A stretch of 45,808 nucleotides of DNA, from positions 1 through 45,808 of IMG/VR virus record IMGVR_UViG_3300006737_000057; one strand, given 5' to 3'. This DNA is from a virus. Shown here piece by piece: positions 37,717 to 45,808 of the stretch. The notes beneath the pieces were generated by a model. The model made no database searches, was not told the origin of the DNA, and saw nothing but the letters and a program-made list of their open reading frames with translations. The translations under genes and the position numbers were made by a program. Position 1 is the stretch's first letter. Every line of letters begins with the position of its first letter.

Positions 37717-37843
37717 ACGCATATAAAAACAGGAGTCACATACATACACACACACTTATATCTGCACAAATAATCCCACCAATTTTCAAATACCCCCCGG
37801 TCACTTTACTAATTCCTAAATAAAAAAATTTTCTGCAAAAAAA

Positions 37844-37864
37844 TACCAAAAATCTTGGTAAAAT
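37844..37864 (+). promoter_or_regulatory. TACCAA/TTGGTA dyad with extended -10 (TGGTAAAAT)
   Basis: The arms TACCAA (37844-37849) and TTGGTA (37855-37860) are five bases apart and the right arm merges with TGG-TAAAAT (37856-37864). No good -35 box is in place. This is a possible late rightward promoter with an overlapping operator, about 130 bases before the small terminase gene. Confidence 0.4.
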
Positions 37865-37869
37865 AGAGT

Positions 37870-37941
37870 ATGGAAAATATATCTATATACACAGCGTTCT
37901 TTCTAATGGCTCTTGCTTATTGCCTTTCTTTAATTAGTTAG
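37870..37941 (+). CDS. Possible 23-residue membrane peptide
   Basis: The ORF encodes MENISIYTAFFLMALAYCLS and three more residues. Residues 8-22 would span a membrane. There is no ribosome site of note, so it may simply be leader sequence. It is recorded because it is the only hydrophobic micro-ORF directly before the packaging genes. Confidence 0.22.
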   Translation: MENISIYTAFFLMALAYCLSLIS

Positions 37942-37993
37942 TTATACTTCAAACCATAGCTGCACATTAATTATCAAAGGTATACAGCGACCC

Positions 37994-38563
37994 ATGTCAA
38001 AAAGTAATCAAACGGTAGTAGTACCGCATATAGAAGAAAACATCCCGTTACCCAAAAACGCAAAAGAAGCATTGCCCGACATGACTGTGGCAGAAGAAAT
38101 AAAAGCGAGGACTAACACTATTAAAATGCTATCTGATATTACAGATGAAGTTATAGAACCAACCACTGAAGATATAGAGAAAGCAGAGTCTTTAGCTCAA
38201 GAAATGATGACCAACCCAGAAATACGTCCTGAGTTTGATAATTACCCTAATGAGACAATGGCATACCTTGCAGGAATGGTAGCCCAGACTAACTGCATGT
38301 TAGTAAAAGACATGGCGGATTTTAAACTTCATGTTCTTAACCGCGCTGTACAAGAAGCAGAGACTGCAAAATCTTCACGAGAACGTTTAGCTGCATTACG
38401 TATGATAGGAGAAATAGATGGAGTTGATGCATTTAAAAAGAAAACAGAAATTACACACATTAATAAAACTGGAGAGGAATTAGAAAAAGAACTATTAAAA
38501 ACTATTGAAGAGTTAAAGGGTAAAGTTATTGAGGGTGACCACGAGATACTAGACGATGATTAG
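37994..38563 (+). CDS. terS: Terminase small subunit (probable)
   Basis: The 189-residue acidic protein has helices in the centre (DMADFKLHVLNRAVQEAETA, then ERLAALRMIGEIDGVDAFKK) and a coiled-coil C-terminus ending EGDHEILDDD. No clear HTH is visible. The gene lies directly before TerL and overlaps it by eight bases, the usual place and linkage of the small terminase, which recognises phage DNA and feeds it to the large subunit. The role is based on position and size (TerS are commonly 140-190 residues). Confidence 0.68.
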   Translation: MSKSNQTVVVPHIEENIPLPKNAKEALPDMTVAEEIKARTNTIKMLSDITDEVIEPTTEDIEKAESLAQEMMTNPEIRPEFDNYPNETMAYLAGMVAQTNCMLVKDMADFKLHVLNRAVQEAETAKSSRERLAALRMIGEIDGVDAFKKKTEITHINKTGEELEKELLKTIEELKGKVIEGDHEILDDD

Positions 38564-40082
38564 CCAACAAGACTTAGACTTATTGCAAAAATCTTTACCC
38601 CATATGTCAGAGAGTGACAGAAGAAAAAATTTACTATTACTACAACAATACAAAAAAGAACTTACACAGAAAAAGGGGAAAGCAAAATTCTTAGATTTTA
38701 TAAAACACGTATATCCAGATTACAAAGTAGGAGCACACCATGCCAAACTCGCTAAACTCTTTGAAGAAATCGCTCAGGGCAAACGCAAAAGAGTTATCGT
38801 TAACATTGCCCCTCGACATGGAAAGTCGGAGCTTATTTCCTATCTGGCGCCAGCCTGGTATTTGGGTAATCATCCTGCTAAAAAAGTTATCATGGCATCT
38901 CACACTGCTGACCTTGCGGTTAATTTTGGTCGTCGAGTCCGAAATCTTGTGGGTTCAGACCCGTATAAGGACATCTTCCCTGAGATTAACCTTCAAGCGG
39001 ACAGTAAATCGGCTTCAAGATGGGGCACAAACTTTAACGGTGAATATTTTGCAATCGGTGTTGGCGGTGCTTTGGCTGGTAGGGGTGCCGACCTTTTCAT
39101 TATTGATGACCCGCACTCAGAACAAGATGCAAAACTGGGTAAATCGGATGTTTTCTTACCAGCTTGGGAATGGTTTCAGTCCGGTCCGCTTCAGCGTCTT
39201 ATGCCTGGTGGTGCTATTATTGTTGTTATGACCCGATGGTCTAAATTAGACCTTACTGGACAGATAATTAATCAAATGGTTAAGCAAGAAGGAGTAGATG
39301 ATTGGGAAGTTGTTGAATTTCCAGCTATTTTAGAAGATAAACGCGGAGAAGAAGTACCGCTTTGGCCAGAGTTCTGGCCTTTAGAAGAATTACAGTCAAG
39401 ACGAGCAGCTTTGGACGTAAGATATTGGAACGCACAGTATTTACAGAACCCAACATCGGAAGAAGGTGCGTTAATTAAGCGAGAATGGTGGAATATTTGG
39501 GAAGAAGAAGACCCACCAGCTTGTGAATTTATAATAATGAGCTTAGATGCTGCACAAGAAGCTAATAATAGAGCCGATTACAACGCATTGACAACATGGG
39601 GCGTCTTTTTTGACGAGGAGACTAATAATTACGCTATAATATTACTTAATGCGATAAAACAACGACTAGAATTTCCAGAGTTAAAACAACTTTGTATAGA
39701 AGAATACAGAGAACAGGAACCTGACGCGTTTATAGTAGAGAAAAAGTCTAATGGTGCTGCACTTTACCAAGAGTTTAGACGTATGGGGATTCCAGTAGGA
39801 GAGTTTACCCCTGGAAAAGGGCAAGATAAGATAAGTAGAGTAAATGCAGTATCAGATTTGTTTAGTGGGGGCGTTGTATGGGCTCCTGATAGACGATGGG
39901 CAAATGAAGTAATTGAAGAATGTAATGATTTTCCGTCAGGCGCTAACGATGACTTGGTGGACGCAACAACTTTAGCACTTGCTAGGTTTAGGCAGGGCGG
40001 ATTTATTCGCTTGCCAAGTGACGAAGAAGATGATATACAGATGTATAGAGGTCATAACCAGAAAAAATATTACGCAATGTAA
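38556..40082 (+). CDS. terL: Terminase large subunit
   Basis: The 508-residue protein contains the packaging ATPase and nuclease. Walker A is NIAPRHGKSEL with Lys90, Walker B LFIIDDPH with Asp184 and Asp185, and a coupling motif VVMTRWS follows near residue 225. The nuclease half has SLDAAQE with Asp331, IVEKKSNG with Glu395 and ANDDLVDA with Asp465/466/469, as in the Terminase_6N/C type. The protein cuts concatemers and drives DNA into the prohead through the portal encoded next. The start codon overlaps the small-subunit gene. Confidence 0.95.
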   Translation: MISQQDLDLLQKSLPHMSESDRRKNLLLLQQYKKELTQKKGKAKFLDFIKHVYPDYKVGAHHAKLAKLFEEIAQGKRKRVIVNIAPRHGKSELISYLAPAWYLGNHPAKKVIMASHTADLAVNFGRRVRNLVGSDPYKDIFPEINLQADSKSASRWGTNFNGEYFAIGVGGALAGRGADLFIIDDPHSEQDAKLGKSDVFLPAWEWFQSGPLQRLMPGGAIIVVMTRWSKLDLTGQIINQMVKQEGVDDWEVVEFPAILEDKRGEEVPLWPEFWPLEELQSRRAALDVRYWNAQYLQNPTSEEGALIKREWWNIWEEEDPPACEFIIMSLDAAQEANNRADYNALTTWGVFFDEETNNYAIILLNAIKQRLEFPELKQLCIEEYREQEPDAFIVEKKSNGAALYQEFRRMGIPVGEFTPGKGQDKISRVNAVSDLFSGGVVWAPDRRWANEVIEECNDFPSGANDDLVDATTLALARFRQGGFIRLPSDEEDDIQMYRGHNQKKYYAM

Positions 40083-40096
40083 TTTAAGGAAAAATA

Positions 40097-42679
40097 ATGG
40101 CAGATATAGATAAGGGATTATATGCAGCTCCAGTAGGAGTTGAAAAAATGGCTGAGTCAGAAGAAGCTATTGAAATAGAAATAGAAGACCCAGAAAAAGT
40201 TACGATTGGTATTGGTGATGCTGAAATTGTTATTGACCCTGACGCTATGGCTGATGATGAGTTTAATAAAAACTTAGCTGAAGAATTAGATGAACAATAT
40301 ATGGCTGAATTATCTTCTGATTTACTTGAAGATTTTACTAATGACCTTAATTCACGAAAAGACTGGCTAGAAACATATGTTGATGGCTTAGAACTACTTG
40401 GTCTTAAAATTGAAGAACGCACCGAACCGTGGGAAGGTGCATGTGCTGTATATCACCCGCTTCTTTCTGAAGCATTAGTTAAATTCCAAGCTGAAACTAT
40501 GATGGAGACCTTTCCAGCTGCAGGCCCTGTAAAGACTTCTATTATTGGTAAAGAAACAGACGAGTGTATTAAAGCAGCAGCTCGTGTGCAAGAGAATATG
40601 AATTATCAACTCATGGATAAAATGCCAGAGTACCGACCAGAGCATGAAAGAATGTTATGGGGGTTAGGTTTAGCAGGTAATGCATTTAAAAAAGTTTATT
40701 ATGACCCAGCACTAGAACGTCAAGTATCTATCTTTGTACCAGCTGAAGATATGGTGGTACCTTATGGTGCATCTAACTTAGAAACAGCTGAACGTGTAAC
40801 GCATGTTATGCGTAAAACTAAACAAGAGATTCACAATTTACAAGAGATGGGTTTCTATCGTGATACCGAGTTAGGTGAGCCAAGCTATGACTTAGATGAG
40901 GTAGAAAAAAAGATAGCGGAACAAATGGGTTTTGATGCTACTAATGATGACCGATATAAAATATTAGAAATGAATGTCAACCTTGACTTAGAAGGTTATG
41001 AAGATAAAGACGGTAATCGAAAAACAGGAATAGCACTTCCGTATGTTGTAACCGTCGATAAAGGCACTTCAGAGATTTTAGCTATTAGACGTAATTGGAA
41101 TCAAGATGATAGTATGAAAAAGCGTAGAGAACATTTTGTTCACTATGGTTATATTCCTGGTTTTGGATTTTATTGCTTTGGCTTAATACACCTAATTGGT
41201 GGGTTTTCAAAATCAGGCACAATGTTATTAAGACAGTTAGTAGACGCAGGTACATTATCAAATCTCCCAGGTGGTTTCAAAGCGAGAGGCTTACGTATCA
41301 AAGGCGACGATACTCCAATTGCTCCAGCTGAATGGCGTGATGTAGATGCACCAGCTGGTACCATACGTGATAACTTAATGCCTCTTCCATATAAAGAGCC
41401 TAGCCAAGTGCTTGCTGCTTTGATGGATAAAATTATTGACGAAGGCAGACGTTTTGCTTCTGCTGCAGATATGAAAGTATCTGATATGTCAGCTAACTCT
41501 CCAGTAGGTTCTACACTTGCTATATTAGAACGAACACTAAAAGTAATGTCAGCAGTTAATGCTCGTATTTATTATGCAATGAAAAAAGAGTTTGGTCTAC
41601 TTAAAACTTTGATAAGGGACTACACTGACCCTAATTATCAATATGACCCTTCAACAGGAACACCAGGAGCTAAACAAGTAGATTATGATAAGGTACAACT
41701 AATTCCTGTAGCGGACCCAAATGCTGCAACCATGGCTCAGAAAGTTGTACAGTATCAAGCAGTTATGCAAATGGCACAGCAAAATCCTGATATATACGAT
41801 TTACCAGAACTTAACCGTCAAATGTTAGACGTGTTAGGTGTTAAGAACGCAAGTAAACTTATACCAGATGAAGATGATGTTAAACAGTTAGACCCTGTAT
41901 CAGAAAATATGAATATTATTAATGGCAAACCAGTCAAAGCATTTCTTGACCAAGACCATGAAGCACATATTGCAGTTCACATGGCGTTTGCCGAAGACCC
42001 TAAAATTAAACAGTTAGTAGGGCAAAGTCAAAAAGCAGGAATGATTGTAGCAGCTATGGAATCACATGTTGCAGAACATATAGCTTTCCAATATAGAAAA
42101 GAAATTGAAAAACAATTAGGTGTGCCGCTTCCGCCAATTGATGAACCATTACCGCCAAGTGTAGAAAATGAAATAGCTCAACTTTCAGCAGCTGGCGCAG
42201 AAAAACTTTTACAAGCTAATAAAGCTGAGGAGCAACAACAAAAAGCTCAACAACAAGAACAAGACCCAATAATTCAAATGCAAAAAGAAGAGCTTCAAAT
42301 TAAAAAACAAGAAACTCAAGTTAAAGCGCAAAAAATTATGGCTGATATTGAGTTAGATAAAGCTAAGTTAGAACTTGATAAACAAAAAGCTACTGTTGAA
42401 GTACAACGAGATGTTATGCTTGAGCAAGCTAGACTTACTTCGCAAGAAACTATTGCTGGAGCTCAGATTGGAGCTAAAGCAGAGATGGAGCAAAAACAAA
42501 TAAACACTAAAGAAGTTTTAGAAGGTGCAAAATTGGGAGCGGCAGCAGTTAATAAACAAAAAGATATTAACTTACGCGAAAAAGAATCTAAGGTTCGTAA
42601 TGAAACTACTGCACATGTGCAAAAGTTAAAAGACGAAACTGAGATAAAAGAAACTAAAGATGAGGATAACACTAACTAA
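40097..42679 (+). CDS. Portal protein
   Basis: The 860-residue protein fits a P22-like portal. The N-terminal 60 residues are acidic; the body includes RKDWLETYVDGLELLGLKIE, EPWEGACAVYHPLLSEALVK and a stem/wing section with LPGGFKARGLRIKGDDTPIAP and PAGTIRDNLMPLPYKEPSQV. The last 170 residues are a Gln/Lys/Glu coiled coil (about 680-850), longer than needed for the core and comparable with the barrel extension of P22 portal. It forms the dodecameric ring at one capsid vertex. The AAGGA ribosome site and the position after TerL support the call. Confidence 0.88.
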   Translation: MADIDKGLYAAPVGVEKMAESEEAIEIEIEDPEKVTIGIGDAEIVIDPDAMADDEFNKNLAEELDEQYMAELSSDLLEDFTNDLNSRKDWLETYVDGLELLGLKIEERTEPWEGACAVYHPLLSEALVKFQAETMMETFPAAGPVKTSIIGKETDECIKAAARVQENMNYQLMDKMPEYRPEHERMLWGLGLAGNAFKKVYYDPALERQVSIFVPAEDMVVPYGASNLETAERVTHVMRKTKQEIHNLQEMGFYRDTELGEPSYDLDEVEKKIAEQMGFDATNDDRYKILEMNVNLDLEGYEDKDGNRKTGIALPYVVTVDKGTSEILAIRRNWNQDDSMKKRREHFVHYGYIPGFGFYCFGLIHLIGGFSKSGTMLLRQLVDAGTLSNLPGGFKARGLRIKGDDTPIAPAEWRDVDAPAGTIRDNLMPLPYKEPSQVLAALMDKIIDEGRRFASAADMKVSDMSANSPVGSTLAILERTLKVMSAVNARIYYAMKKEFGLLKTLIRDYTDPNYQYDPSTGTPGAKQVDYDKVQLIPVADPNAATMAQKVVQYQAVMQMAQQNPDIYDLPELNRQMLDVLGVKNASKLIPDEDDVKQLDPVSENMNIINGKPVKAFLDQDHEAHIAVHMAFAEDPKIKQLVGQSQKAGMIVAAMESHVAEHIAFQYRKEIEKQLGVPLPPIDEPLPPSVENEIAQLSAAGAEKLLQANKAEEQQQKAQQQEQDPIIQMQKEELQIKKQETQVKAQKIMADIELDKAKLELDKQKATVEVQRDVMLEQARLTSQETIAGAQIGAKAEMEQKQINTKEVLEGAKLGAAAVNKQKDINLREKESKVRNETTAHVQKLKDETEIKETKDEDNTN

Positions 42680-42693
42680 TATAAAGGATTAAC

Positions 42694-42945
42694 ATGGCAG
42701 AGAAAGAAACGCTTATGCTTTTATCCAGCCAGATAAAAGAAAGACGCAACGAAATAACAGAAGATATGGCTAGAGGGGGTGCAGACCTTGGAGGTTATCA
42801 ACATGCATGTGGACAGGTTAGAGGATTTGATACAGTTCAAATGATGATTTCTGATATGCTGGTAGTGCACAAAAAAGAAGAAGAAACTTTTGAAAGTAGC
42901 CCTACAGATAATGTAGTTACTATGGATAAAGGGGATAAGAAATGA
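42694..42945 (+). CDS. Small hypothetical protein in the head operon
   Basis: The 83-residue protein is helical at first (LLSSQIKERRNEITEDMARG), then GGYQHACGQVRGFDTVQMMI and a charged C-terminus. It overlaps the co-chaperonin gene by four bases (ATGA). It may be a head assembly or decoration factor, inferred only from its place between portal and co-chaperonin. I do not recognise the family. Confidence 0.5.
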   Translation: MAEKETLMLLSSQIKERRNEITEDMARGGADLGGYQHACGQVRGFDTVQMMISDMLVVHKKEEETFESSPTDNVVTMDKGDKK

Positions 42946-43427
42946 GTATAGACCCTAATATTGAAAGTGACTACCTTTTAGCTACACCAGATAAAACTAT
43001 AGTAAACTCTGGTGGCAAGCCAATTAAAAAACCCAAAAACACAACTACCACTGATGGTAAAAAAGTAAGTGAAGATGAAGCATTAGCTAAACTTACTACC
43101 CAACTTCCTGATGTCAAAGGCTATCGTATTTTATGTATGGTACCTGAAGCAGATGAAAAGTATGAAAGTGGTCTTATTAAATCAGATTCTGTAAGACAAA
43201 TACAAGAGCACTCAACGGTTGTTTTATTTGTTATGCAGCTAGGAGATTTAGCTTATCAAGATGAAGCTAGGTTTCCGTCAGGTGCTTGGTGTAAAGAAGG
43301 TGACTTCGTTATAACTCGTGCCTATTCAGGAACTAGAATTAAAATCCACGGAAAAGAATTCCGCATTATTAACGACGATACCGTAGAAGCAGTGGTCGAT
43401 GACCCACGTGGATACGAACGCGCATAG
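42942..43427 (+). CDS. GroES-like co-chaperonin (Cpn10 fold)
   Basis: The 161-residue protein has a poorly ordered N-terminal extension of about 55 residues and then a Cpn10-like barrel: GYRILCMVPEADEKYESGLI (60-79), a flexible loop (80-90), VLFVMQLGDLAY (94-105), KEGDFVITRAYSGTRIKIHG (118-137) and EFRIINDDTVEAVVDDP (139-155). This follows the GroES order of a mobile loop after the first strand pair and the GDxVhhxxYxGxxhxhxGxEhhhhxxDDhhAhh end. It would work with the host GroEL, perhaps to fold the capsid protein. T4 gp31 is a known phage example of such a replacement. Confidence 0.72.
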   Translation: MSIDPNIESDYLLATPDKTIVNSGGKPIKKPKNTTTTDGKKVSEDEALAKLTTQLPDVKGYRILCMVPEADEKYESGLIKSDSVRQIQEHSTVVLFVMQLGDLAYQDEARFPSGAWCKEGDFVITRAYSGTRIKIHGKEFRIINDDTVEAVVDDPRGYERA

Positions 43428-43436
43428 GAGATTAGC

Positions 43437-44471
43437 ATGGCAGAGATAGTTAATGAAATACCCGAAGAGTTAGAAATGGAAGGAGAAGAAGTTGAAGTAG
43501 ATTTAGAAGCCAGCAAAAAAGAAAGTGATGGTAAAAAATCTACTGCGGATGTAGAACGTGTAGAAACTGAAAAACCTAAACAAGAAGAATTAGCTTTAGA
43601 AGTTGAAGATGATACTCCTATTGAAGACCAAGGAAAAGAACCTTTACCTAAAGAAATGGTTGAGGAATTAGAAAAAGATTCTTTAGAAGATTATTCTGAA
43701 CGTGTTAAACAACGTATGGCTCAACTTAAAAAAGTATGGCACGACGAAAGACGTGCTAAAGAAGAAGCGGCGCGTGAAAAAGAAGAAGCTATTGCTTACG
43801 CACAAAAAGTGTATGAGCAAAATAAAAAACTTCAAACTACTTTAAGTACAGGCGAAGAAGACTATCTTAAAACATTAGTAACTGCTTCTGAAAATGAACT
43901 TAAAATAGCTAAAAGAGATTATAGAGAAGCTTATGATGCTGGTGATACTGATAAAATAGTTGAAGCTCAAGGAGCTATGAATAGTGCTCAACTTAAATTA
44001 TCTCAAGCACAAGCTTTAAAACCACAATATACTTCACAAAAGCAGGAAAATAGTGTAGAGTCTAATCAACAACCAGTACGTCCTGCAGTACCAAAACCAG
44101 ACGCTAAAGCTCAGGCTTGGCAAGCAAACAATACTTGGTTTGGTAAAGATGAAGAAATGACTTCATTAGCATTAGGACTACATGAAAAACTTGTTAGAAA
44201 TGGGATAGACCCCACTTCTGACGCATACTACCGTCGTATAGATGAAACGATGCAAAAACGATTCCCTGAAAATTTTGGGGATAATTCGTTGGAACCGGAA
44301 GAAAAACCCGCCCAACGCAAACCTTCGAATGTAGTTGCACCGGCAACGCGAAGTACCGCGCCAAAAAAAGTACGCCTAAGTAAGACACAAGTTGCTTTTG
44401 CTAAAAAGCTTAAGTTAACACCGGAGCAATATGCACGAGAAATGATTAAATTGGAGAACGCAAATGGATAA
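43437..44471 (+). CDS. Capsid scaffolding protein (probable)
   Basis: The 344 residues are highly charged and lack a hydrophobic core. The first 90 are very acidic, residues 95-190 form a long coiled coil (ERVKQRMAQLKKVWHDERRA and onwards) and the C-terminus has KVRLSKTQVAFAKKLKLTPE, a basic helix-turn-helix like the coat-binding end of scaffolds. The position, between co-chaperonin and coat genes, is typical. Scaffold guides prohead assembly and leaves before or during packaging. The AGGAG ribosome site precedes the start. It overlaps the next gene by eight bases. Confidence 0.75.
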   Translation: MAEIVNEIPEELEMEGEEVEVDLEASKKESDGKKSTADVERVETEKPKQEELALEVEDDTPIEDQGKEPLPKEMVEELEKDSLEDYSERVKQRMAQLKKVWHDERRAKEEAAREKEEAIAYAQKVYEQNKKLQTTLSTGEEDYLKTLVTASENELKIAKRDYREAYDAGDTDKIVEAQGAMNSAQLKLSQAQALKPQYTSQKQENSVESNQQPVRPAVPKPDAKAQAWQANNTWFGKDEEMTSLALGLHEKLVRNGIDPTSDAYYRRIDETMQKRFPENFGDNSLEPEEKPAQRKPSNVVAPATRSTAPKKVRLSKTQVAFAKKLKLTPEQYAREMIKLENANG

Positions 44472-44916
44472 GGTAAAAAGAGAATCAAGAGAAACAGAAG
44501 TAAGACAAGACGAAGCGAAAAAATGGCAACCTGCCTCACTCCTTCCGGAGTTCAAAAAACAACCGGGATGGGCGTATCGTTGGGTTAGAGTTTCTTTACT
44601 TAATGAAGCCGATAACATGAACGTCTCTTCAAAAATGCGTGAAGGCTGGGAACCGGTAAAGCATTCGGAACACCCAGAAGTCATAATACAGGCAGACCCC
44701 AATAGCCAATATAAAGAAGGCATAGAAGTTGGAGGTCTATTACTTTGTAAAGCTCCTCAAGAAATGATGGACCAAAGAAAAGCTTATGTGAATGAAAAAA
44801 CACGAGCTCAGACTGAAGCAGTAGATGCGCAATACATGAATCAAAGTGACCCACGTATGCCTAAATTTGCTGAAGGTCAAGAAAATGGTCGAAGTTTTGG
44901 AAAGGGGAAAAAATAA
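44464..44916 (+). CDS. Head-operon protein of unknown function
   Basis: The 150-residue protein begins KVKRESRETEVRQDEAKKWQ, then PGWAYRWVRVSLLNEADNMN, which resembles a small beta-alpha domain with many aromatic residues, followed by VIIQADPNSQYKEGIEVGGL and a Gln-, Lys- and Gly-rich C-terminus. I recall similar proteins immediately before the coat genes of marine podovirus-like phages. A role in prohead maturation or decoration is possible, without direct evidence. Its start overlaps the scaffold gene. Confidence 0.5.
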   Translation: MDKVKRESRETEVRQDEAKKWQPASLLPEFKKQPGWAYRWVRVSLLNEADNMNVSSKMREGWEPVKHSEHPEVIIQADPNSQYKEGIEVGGLLLCKAPQEMMDQRKAYVNEKTRAQTEAVDAQYMNQSDPRMPKFAEGQENGRSFGKGKK

Positions 44917-44931
44917 ATAGGAGAAACAATC

Positions 44932-45537
44932 ATGGCGACTACAGCTAGTCCTTACGGACTTAAAGCAGTAAACCATATAGGCGGAACTCCATATGCGGGT
45001 TCTACACGTCTATTACCGATTGCTTCTGGATACGGAACTAACATATTTAATGGCTCGGTTGTTCAAATCGTAGCCGCAGGAACTATCGAAATTGTTACAG
45101 ATTTAGGTAACAATGCTGACCAATTCCCTGCTGGTGTTATTGGTGTTTTTGTAGGTTGTACTTACACAGACCCAAATCTAGGCACAGTAGTGTTTAGAAA
45201 TAACTACCCAACAGGTACAGTGGCAGACGATATTAAAGCATATGTTATCGATGACCCAGATGTAATCTTTCAGGCACAGGCGGACGGTGCAGTTACACAA
45301 GCTGACTTAGGTCAGAATACTAACTTCGCAGCAGTGCAATCTACAACTACAGGCGATACTACAAATGGTAACTCCAACACTGCAGTATCTTCAACAACAG
45401 CTACGACAAGCACTATTGCTTTCCGTATTGTTGACTTTGTAGATGGTCCAAAATCAACCGTGGGTGATGCATTTACAGACTTACTAATTAAGTTTAATGG
45501 TACAAATCATTCATATAACAACCCAACTGGAATCTAA
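44932..45537 (+). CDS. Probable head decoration or minor capsid protein
   Basis: The 201 residues are Thr-, Ala-, Gly- and Asn-rich with a beta pattern, starting with SPYGLKAVNHIGGTPYAGST and continuing NGSVVQIVAAGTIEIVTDLG, then VIGVFVGCTYTDPNLGTVVF. A Thr/Ser-rich linker lies near residues 140-160. Such proteins beside coat genes act as decoration or cement proteins on the capsid surface in several phages. The AGGAG site and spacing to the coat gene support the operon. The functional call is from pattern and position. Confidence 0.6.
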   Translation: MATTASPYGLKAVNHIGGTPYAGSTRLLPIASGYGTNIFNGSVVQIVAAGTIEIVTDLGNNADQFPAGVIGVFVGCTYTDPNLGTVVFRNNYPTGTVADDIKAYVIDDPDVIFQAQADGAVTQADLGQNTNFAAVQSTTTGDTTNGNSNTAVSSTTATTSTIAFRIVDFVDGPKSTVGDAFTDLLIKFNGTNHSYNNPTGI

Positions 45538-45553
45538 TTAAGGAGAAATTATT

Positions 45554-45808
45554 ATGGCAATTTCAAGAGCCCAGCTCCTTAAGGAGCTATTACCAGGACT
45601 TAACGCTTTATTTGGTTTAGAGTATGAAAAATATGGCGAAGAGCATAAAGAACTTTATGAGACTGAGTCTTCAGACCGTTCTTTTGAAGAAGAAACAAAA
45701 CTAGCAGGCTTTGCAGGTGCACCTCTGAAAAATGAGGGAGCAGCGATTGCGTATGACAACGCACAAGAAGCTTTTACAGCTAGATATAATCACGTAACAA
45801 TTGCTTTA
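45554..45808 (+). CDS. Major capsid protein, 3'-truncated by the window edge
   Basis: Only the first 85 residues are present. They start MAISRAQLLKELLPGLNALF and continue with LEYEKYGEEHKELYETESSD and LAGFAGAPLKNEGAAIAYDN, the N-arm and first part of an HK97-fold coat as found in marine podovirus-like phages. AGGAGA lies eight bases before the ATG. The gene follows scaffold and decoration genes, so the coat call is firm despite truncation. The rest of the gene is outside the window. Confidence 0.82.
   Translation, partial: MAISRAQLLKELLPGLNALFGLEYEKYGEEHKELYETESSDRSFEEETKLAGFAGAPLKNEGAAIAYDNAQEAFTARYNHVTIAL

Larger units (their letters stand above)
37512..37993. other. Divergent intergenic region
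   Basis: The 482-bp stretch separates leftward early genes from the rightward packaging genes. It contains a minus-strand promoter candidate, palindromic site 10, a C-rich run forming a G-quadruplex motif on the minus strand, a short CA run (37747-37755), a TACCAA/TTGGTA dyad with an extended -10 and a 23-codon ORF. No larger gene is convincing. Confidence 0.7.

Noticed and set aside
37747-37755. CA-rich run as a further palindromic site
   Set aside because: It has only the CACACA half, no TGTGTG partner, and looks like a simple microsatellite.
1-45808. tRNA genes, integrase or attachment sites
   Set aside because: No cloverleaf-like sequence and no recombinase motif was found on reading both strands; att sites cannot be judged without a host sequence.

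Overview
The window is a stretch of a tailed double-stranded DNA phage (Caudoviricetes). It most resembles uncultured marine, podovirus-like phages. The evidence is a P22-type portal, a TerL with both ATPase and nuclease motifs, a scaffold and major capsid pair, a 2269-residue virion protein with a metalloprotease motif, a family-A DNA polymerase, a primase-helicase and an SNF2 helicase. Most of the DNA is AT-rich and packed with overlapping or abutting genes. I see no tRNA, integrase, phage RNA polymerase or host gene. The window opens inside a tail-fibre gene and closes inside the major capsid gene, so it is probably a cut of a circular or terminally redundant map with the missing capsid/tail section outside it.

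Layout. (1) 1-16457, plus strand: tail fibre, fibre-assembly-like protein, holin, lysozyme, a 727-residue tail protein, small virion proteins, a run of Gly/Ala-rich virion proteins, the 2269-residue protein and a 57-residue ORF. (2) 16459-30020, minus strand: replication and nucleotide-metabolism genes. In transcription order these run from a VRR-NUC nuclease, a DUF3310 protein and small HTH and zinc proteins to DNA polymerase A, a RecB/Cas4-like nuclease, an HNH nuclease, the SNF2 helicase, an SSB-like protein, an HTH protein and the primase-helicase. (3) 30050-37511, minus strand: early accessory genes, including a DUF3150-like protein, a MoxR-type AAA ATPase and a HExxH/VWA protein in tandem. 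A largely gene-free control region lies at 35353-36438. (4) 37512-37993: a divergent intergenic region. (5) 37994-45808, plus strand: TerS, TerL, portal, a GroES-like co-chaperonin, scaffold, head proteins and the start of the major capsid gene.

The most striking feature is a set of ten 17-bp palindromes, TGTGTG-N5-CACACA, found complete only between 28.28 and 37.68 kb. Six of them sit 20-41 bp upstream of a minus-strand start codon, and others lie in the 1-kb control region and the divergent region. The DUF3150, MoxR and VWA genes each have their own copy. This looks like a dispersed operator (or RNA hairpin) regulon around a three-gene ATPase/VWA module. The same stretch is visibly richer in G+C than its neighbours, which suggests a block with a different history.

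Other control signals are two good sigma70 promoters on the minus strand (TATACT -10 boxes), a TTCG-loop terminator, a cluster of GTTCC/GGAAC dyads including a perfect 21-bp inverted repeat, and a strong G-quadruplex motif beside the outermost palindrome.
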